Part shown: positions 23,948-27,708 of the stretch, one piece after another | Position numbering within the stretch: the stretch's first letter is position 1 | How the letters are laid out: each line of letters begins with the position of its first letter | NCBI GenBank assembly: GCA_948919095.1 | Contig: CAQYCU010000007.1 | Coordinates: forward strand, 23,017 to 50,724 | Length of the DNA: 27,708 nt | Direction: 5' to 3' | From: an uncultured Clostridia bacterium | GTDB taxonomy: Bacteria > Bacillota > Clostridia > TANB77 > CAG-508 | Position numbers and translations under genes: made by a program | The notes under the pieces: generated by a model | Seen by the model: only the letters and a program-made list of their open reading frames with translations | Database searches by the model: none | What the model was told of the DNA's origin: nothing

Positions 23948-25006
23948 TTAGATATTTTTCACTTGTTCTTCTAACACATTTTGTGGAATGATTATTGAAG
24001 CTTCACTCTTTCCAAATAGGTTTAATCCCCATGCATATTCCTGATTTTCATAATTGTATATTATTACTTTGGGGTCGTAATTTTTAGAAAATCCTTGTCC
24101 TAATGCAAATGTAAATGCTACTGATGTAGCCATACATAAATGAATAGTTTTTATATTTTTTTCTCTGCAAATTTCTCTAATAGAATTAAATATAAACTTT
24201 TTGTAATAATTAATTTGTTCTTCTGATTCAATTACATCATATCCCATATCCGTTGTTTCAAATTTAATATAATTATTTTTTTTAATATCAAATTTCTTTA
24301 ATTGTTCTTTTGTTATTTTAAATGTTGTACCTATGCTAACAATTAATTCATTGCTTTCTTTTAATTCTCTTTCTATATTCATCTCAGGATAATTGCCTAT
24401 GTATGTTTTATTGTCTTTTAATAATTTAAATGTATCTTCGTCCCTCTTTTTATGAAATAATTTGAAATATGTTTCGTCCCCCACTATATATCCTAACCTT
24501 AAAATAAATGGTGTTTGCAATATTCCTGCAAAAGCATAATTATTAGCTTTTTTTGAATTCATAAAAGATTTTGCATAATAATCAATATCTTTTACAATTT
24601 CCGAATATCCTTCATAATAGCCATTTAACTTGTTTATAACATCTGAAATATCATATTCAACTTTTTCCTCGTATAAATAATTTGTCATTATATTAGAATT
24701 ATTTTTACCTAACCCATTCACTACAAGAATATTTATTCCTTGTTTCTTCAATCTTACCTTGAAAATAATTAATATTATATCTACTATAAAAATAGTATAA
24801 AAAATAGGTTTTATTTTTCTATATATAATTTGTGCATCTTTAATTTTATTAGAAATATCAGTAATAGAGTCAGAGTTGAAAGTATCTATGCCTTGTGTGC
24901 TAATGCTTAGTTTTTCCATAACAATAACTAATATACCTAAAACTGCTATGCCCAATAGGTATTTCATATCAATATTTACTAATACTTTTTTAAATCTTTG
25001 ACACAT
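23948..25006 (-). CDS. CBASS effector: two-transmembrane SAVED protein (Cap14-like)
   Basis: A 352-aa membrane protein, last gene of the CBASS operon. Two transmembrane helices near the N-terminus (about 15-31 and 66-84) are followed by a cytosolic region ending in a SAVED domain (about 145-330). The core is IHLCMATSVAFTFALGQG (288-305), followed by PKVIIYNYENQEYAWGL (312-328). SAVED domains bind cyclic di- or trinucleotides made by the CD-NTase; with a membrane anchor the expected outcome is membrane disruption and cell death, which stops phage spread (inference from family). AAAGGAG lies nine bases before ATG 25006, and the gene overlaps cap3 by 17 bases. Confidence 0.88.
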   Translation of the reverse strand: MCQRFKKVLVNIDMKYLLGIAVLGILVIVMEKLSISTQGIDTFNSDSITDISNKIKDAQIIYRKIKPIFYTIFIVDIILIIFKVRLKKQGINILVVNGLGKNNSNIMTNYLYEEKVEYDISDVINKLNGYYEGYSEIVKDIDYYAKSFMNSKKANNYAFAGILQTPFILRLGYIVGDETYFKLFHKKRDEDTFKLLKDNKTYIGNYPEMNIERELKESNELIVSIGTTFKITKEQLKKFDIKKNNYIKFETTDMGYDVIESEEQINYYKKFIFNSIREICREKNIKTIHLCMATSVAFTFALGQGFSKNYDPKVIIYNYENQEYAWGLNLFGKSEASIIIPQNVLEEQVKNI

Positions 25007-25376
25007 ATATTAATTCTCCTTTCGCTGTATATATTTTTATTTGTTTTCCATTATATACTAAATGAATAAGTCCCTTTTTCCACTCTCTCCACTGTTTTAA
25101 ATCTATACTAGATGGTTGTACATTTTCTTGAAATGGATGAGTATGCCATGTTCCTATAATAATATGTTCCTTTGGAGTCTCAAACAATTGTATATCTCCA
25201 TCATTAAAACTAATAGATATTGGAAAGCCTTTTTTAAATGATAATGTTTCTAAATATATATTAAATATATCTTTTTTGGCAAATATAATTCCTCCTACTT
25301 CATAATCATTATTAAAGTGTATCTTTAACATTTTTTTAAGATTATCACTTATTTTAATCTTTTTCAGTTTCAACAT
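24990..25376 (-). CDS. cap3: JAMM-family isopeptidase (Cap3-like)
   Basis: A 128-aa zinc peptidase of the JAB1/MPN group. The complete JAMM motif is present: E26 (DYEVGGIIF), the metal ligands H78 and H80 in WHTHP (77-81), and S89 plus D92 in SSID (89-92). In CBASS the Cap3 protease removes the conjugate that Cap2 forms with the CD-NTase C-terminus. It overlaps the end of cap2 by 23 bases and overlaps the effector by 17, so translation is probably coupled. The start ATG 25376 has only a weak ribosome binding site, consistent with coupling. Confidence 0.9.
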   Translation of the reverse strand: MLKLKKIKISDNLKKMLKIHFNNDYEVGGIIFAKKDIFNIYLETLSFKKGFPISISFNDGDIQLFETPKEHIIIGTWHTHPFQENVQPSSIDLKQWREWKKGLIHLVYNGKQIKIYTAKGELIYVSKI

Positions 25377-26559
25377 ATACTATTTCATCCCCATTTATTT
25401 TTTCTACCAATGACTTTATTACGTTTTTTGCAAGTTTTACTAATAGTTCTTCATCATAAATAGCAATCGATCTTCCACATCCATTTCCTATTAATTCTCT
25501 TCTTTCTGTGATTTTAGACTTAAATAAAAAATCGTATGTAGTATTTACTATTTGTTTTGAATTTGTTTTAACTAATTTTGCATTTTCTCCAAAATTGTTA
25601 ATTGCCGCTAAGATAATCTCAACATCTTCAGAACAATTTTTTTCTAAAAAAGAGGCTATTTGAATCCATGACATAAAATTGTCAACAGATACTATAATTC
25701 TTTTGCAACCGTTTATAATATTCGCATCGCTATCTGCTCGTATATTAAGATTAAATAATTTTAAATTTACTTTATCTAAATTTCTACAAAATTCTTTTAC
25801 AGCATAAATTTTTTTCTTTCTTCTATACGGGAATGCAAATCTAAAAGAGTTATCTACAGTATATTTATCATGATCTATTAATACAACATCATTTAGTCCA
25901 TTTGCTAAACCGTATTTTATTATATATGAGTTTACAGACCCAACTCCTATAAATGCAGTTTTACCTATTAAATTATTGCATTTTTTTCCTGTTATTCTTT
26001 GTCTTGCTTTCTTATAAGCATCTCTTTCGTAATATATTACATTCTTCTCTTTTCGAAGAAATATCGAATAATCTTCATAACTCTTTATATAAATCTCATA
26101 TGTACTATAATTTTCCATTTCCTCGATTGTTTCCCATAATTGTTCTACTGTATTAATTTTTATTTTAGTCTGACTTAAATTGTTTTTTATGCTTCCTTCT
26201 TTAGCTTCATATCCTAAATAACTTCCAACATAATATTCTATTTCAAATAGAAATTCTAAAAGTTTTAGTTCTAATGGTAATCTAAAAAGCCATGGTATAT
26301 ATTTATTAACTATGCTATCTAATGAATTTTCTTCGATTAGTTCATTTAAATGAAGTTCTATATTTCCAAACATACATACCTTACCATCTCTCAGAATATG
26401 TGGTACTTTCCCAAACCACTCTCTATCTGTATAAAAATTTTTTTCAGTTATATTATATTTGAAATTTATATCATCTATTTTAAATACAATATCATCTTTT
26501 ATTATTATTGCATTTGTATCAACTTTTTTTATAATTTCTAATCTTTTTCCATTGTCCAT
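25354..26559 (-). CDS. cap2: Compact E2-E1 fusion (Cap2-like ubiquitin-type ligase)
   Basis: A 401-aa protein that joins the CD-NTase C-terminus to targets in type II CBASS. N-terminal E2-like domain (about 1-120): HILRDGKVCMFG (54-65) carries the probable E2 cysteine C62. A linker (about 120-195) leads to the ThiF/E1 adenylation domain (about 196-390), with glycine-rich GVGSVNS (205-211), LIDHD (227-231) and R240. GNGCGRS (358-364) holds C361, a candidate E1 cysteine. Known Cap2 proteins are about 600 aa; this one is much shorter, so the domains are compressed or divergent. It starts two bases after the CD-NTase stop, showing tight coupling. Confidence is high for E1 and moderate for the E2 call. 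Confidence 0.82.
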   Translation of the reverse strand: MDNGKRLEIIKKVDTNAIIIKDDIVFKIDDINFKYNITEKNFYTDREWFGKVPHILRDGKVCMFGNIELHLNELIEENSLDSIVNKYIPWLFRLPLELKLLEFLFEIEYYVGSYLGYEAKEGSIKNNLSQTKIKINTVEQLWETIEEMENYSTYEIYIKSYEDYSIFLRKEKNVIYYERDAYKKARQRITGKKCNNLIGKTAFIGVGSVNSYIIKYGLANGLNDVVLIDHDKYTVDNSFRFAFPYRRKKKIYAVKEFCRNLDKVNLKLFNLNIRADSDANIINGCKRIIVSVDNFMSWIQIASFLEKNCSEDVEIILAAINNFGENAKLVKTNSKQIVNTTYDFLFKSKITERRELIGNGCGRSIAIYDEELLVKLAKNVIKSLVEKINGDEIVYVETEKD

Positions 26560-26561
26560 TT

Positions 26562-27518
26562 TTACCCCATCGTTCCAGTAAAACTACTATCTACTTTTTT
26601 ATTATTTTTAATGCTTATTCTGTCATAAATATCTTTTTCTATAATCTGATCATATTGCTTATATTCTAGATTTATTGACACTTTATCAATTACTTTTTTC
26701 ATTTCATAAATATTTTTTACTTTATAAAATGTGTTATGTACATATAAGTTCTCTAAACTTGGACCTTCATATCCATTTGATTCTATATAACTTTTTATGT
26801 ATCTTACACTGTCTAATACATCTTCATATAGTTCATCTTCATTTGCATCTATATGCATATTTCTATTACATAATAATAAATTAATAGAAATACTCGGAAT
26901 TTTATTACACTCATCAATTTCTAAAGCATTATTAGCTGTTTTTATAAAATGTTTTATTAATCTAACAACTTTTCTTCTAGTATTATTTTGTTTATAATAA
27001 TCATTGAAATAGGAAATTAATTCTTTTGGCTTTGCTAAATCTGTTTTTTCAACTCCACCAATACAATTATGAAAATATATTACATCATTAACTCTCGTAT
27101 ATATAGCAACATCTATTTTATATTTATCTTTAAAATCTATGGTAATGCAAGGTTTCTTCTTTTCTACAATATATTTATTTCCAAATGCTTTTGATAACTT
27201 ATCATATATTAATTCTCTTATTCTTAAGTCTATTGTATTATTATCTATAATAAATGCTATATCGGCATCTACATCATAAGATTTATGTTTTATTGCTGTA
27301 TTTGTTCCATAACTTCCTTGTAAAAAAGTGTCTCCATCTAAGTTTGTGTCTATCCTTGAACTTAATTCTTTAAAAGCAATTTTTCTTCCTTCGTAAATAG
27401 CATTATCTTCTGATAAGACTTCTATTACTTCTTTTACATACTTTTGCAATTTTGTACTTTTAGCATCATTTTGATGATATCCGATACATATTTCTTCTAA
27501 TATTTCTTCTAGTGTCAT
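26562..27518 (-). CDS. CBASS cyclic-oligonucleotide synthase (CD-NTase)
   Basis: A 318-aa nucleotidyltransferase, first gene of the CBASS operon. The active site has GSYGTNT (68-74) and VDADI (83-87) with metal-binding D84 and D86. The third aspartate is D136 in KIDVAIY (134-140). After infection such enzymes make cyclic di- or tri-nucleotides that activate the effector; SAVED pairing suggests a trinucleotide, which is inference. The C-terminus ends SSFTGTMG with a terminal glycine, as needed for Cap2 conjugation. I chose ATG 27518: AAAGGAG lies just upstream, while the longer frame would start at a TTG overlapping that site. The promoter lies about 33 bases before. Confidence 0.9.
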   Translation of the reverse strand: MTLEEILEEICIGYHQNDAKSTKLQKYVKEVIEVLSEDNAIYEGRKIAFKELSSRIDTNLDGDTFLQGSYGTNTAIKHKSYDVDADIAFIIDNNTIDLRIRELIYDKLSKAFGNKYIVEKKKPCITIDFKDKYKIDVAIYTRVNDVIYFHNCIGGVEKTDLAKPKELISYFNDYYKQNNTRRKVVRLIKHFIKTANNALEIDECNKIPSISINLLLCNRNMHIDANEDELYEDVLDSVRYIKSYIESNGYEGPSLENLYVHNTFYKVKNIYEMKKVIDKVSINLEYKQYDQIIEKDIYDRISIKNNKKVDSSFTGTMG

Positions 27519-27550
27519 TTTCCTGTCTCCTTTCAATTTTTTATTTTCAA

Positions 27551-27580
27551 ATTATAAAGTGGGAAAATAGAAAGTCTCAA
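27551..27580 (-). promoter_or_regulatory. CBASS operon promoter within an inverted repeat
   Basis: On the minus strand TTGAGA (27575-27580) and TATAAT (27551-27556) are separated by 18 bases, giving a leader of about 26 nt. The -35 sits inside the loop of the inverted repeat at 27561-27598, suggesting a site where a regulator or hairpin could act. Confidence 0.7.
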
Positions 27581-27598
27581 CCAATTTCTCATTTTCCC
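27561..27598. repeat. Inverted repeat overlapping the CBASS promoter
   Basis: GGGAAAATAGAAA (27561-27573) faces TTTCTCATTTTCCC (27585-27598), with arms perfect except one extra base and a loop of 11 bases. It could be the terminator of the preceding gene (partial frame at 27607), an operator, or both. No T-run follows in the minus direction. Confidence 0.65.
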
Positions 27599-27606
27599 AT
27601 TTTTAT

Positions 27607-27708
27607 TTATAAACTATCTAGGCACTTTTTTATAAAAACTTGCATATTAGTTTTATTTGATTTTTCAAACTTGTCCATTAAGTTTTTAACTTGTTGTATA
27701 TCTGATTC
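27607..27708 (-). CDS. 3' end of a gene truncated by the window edge
   Basis: The last 33 codons and a TAA stop of a minus-strand reading frame that runs off the right edge. The visible part is polar and helical (NLMDKFEKSNKTNMQVFIKK). It is too little to assign a family. It would be upstream of and in the same direction as the CBASS operon, separated by the inverted repeat. Confidence 0.5.
   Translation of the reverse strand, partial: ESDIQQVKNLMDKFEKSNKTNMQVFIKKCLDSL

Overview
The window looks like chromosomal DNA of a very AT-rich Clostridia-type Firmicute, probably an uncultured gut lineage; this is inferred from gene content and composition, not a taxonomic proof. Supporting signs are the low GC, strong AAGGAG-type ribosome binding sites, sigma-A promoters (TTGACA/TATAAT), a DnaD plus DnaC-type helicase loader pair, an ECF vitamin transporter, a VanW/G5 protein and the clostridial form of DUF1858 protein. 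None of the 26 genes I call ends in TGA (21 TAA, 5 TAG).

Layout. 1-8.7 kb is housekeeping and metabolism: an ABC-F ATPase (minus), a pyrimidine-nucleoside phosphorylase, a three-gene ECF transporter with a FolT-like S component (S, one ATPase, T), a VanW/G5 cell-wall protein (minus), a degenerate S24-type XRE regulator and an intracellular CBM25-type starch-binding protein. 8.8-13.7 kb holds tRNA-Glu, tRNA-Lys and tRNA-Thr (minus), valS of the archaeal/Rickettsia-like type, a HAD phosphatase, an SDR reductase of the FabG/YmfI type and a small CxxC redox protein.

14.0-17.7 kb is a compact type IV secretion-like cluster: a 49-aa membrane peptide, a VirD4/TraD coupling ATPase, a VirB2/TrbC-like pilin with signal peptide, a VirB6/TrbL-like polytopic protein and a VirB3/PrgI-like protein. 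No VirB4 ATPase, relaxase or cell-wall hydrolase accompanies it here. Two of these genes have no ATG/GTG/TTG at the proper distance from a good ribosome binding site and seem to start at ATT. It runs up to dnaD and dnaC (18.0-20.1 kb), whose upstream region carries a consensus DnaA box and two inverted repeats.

20.3-27.5 kb is a defence island on the minus strand: an 896-aa UPF1-type SF1 helicase fused to a DUF2726-type nuclease domain, then a four-gene CBASS operon read leftward as CD-NTase, compact E2-E1 fusion (Cap2-like), JAMM protease (Cap3-like) and a 2TM-SAVED effector. The genes abut or overlap, share one promoter and end at one bidirectional terminator. The likely logic is that the nucleotidyltransferase makes a cyclic oligonucleotide on phage infection, Cap2/Cap3 conjugate and release its C-terminal glycine, and the SAVED domain senses the product and triggers membrane damage. 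A small orphan gene (96 aa) lies between the helicase and CBASS, and the 3' end of another gene is cut by the window's right edge.
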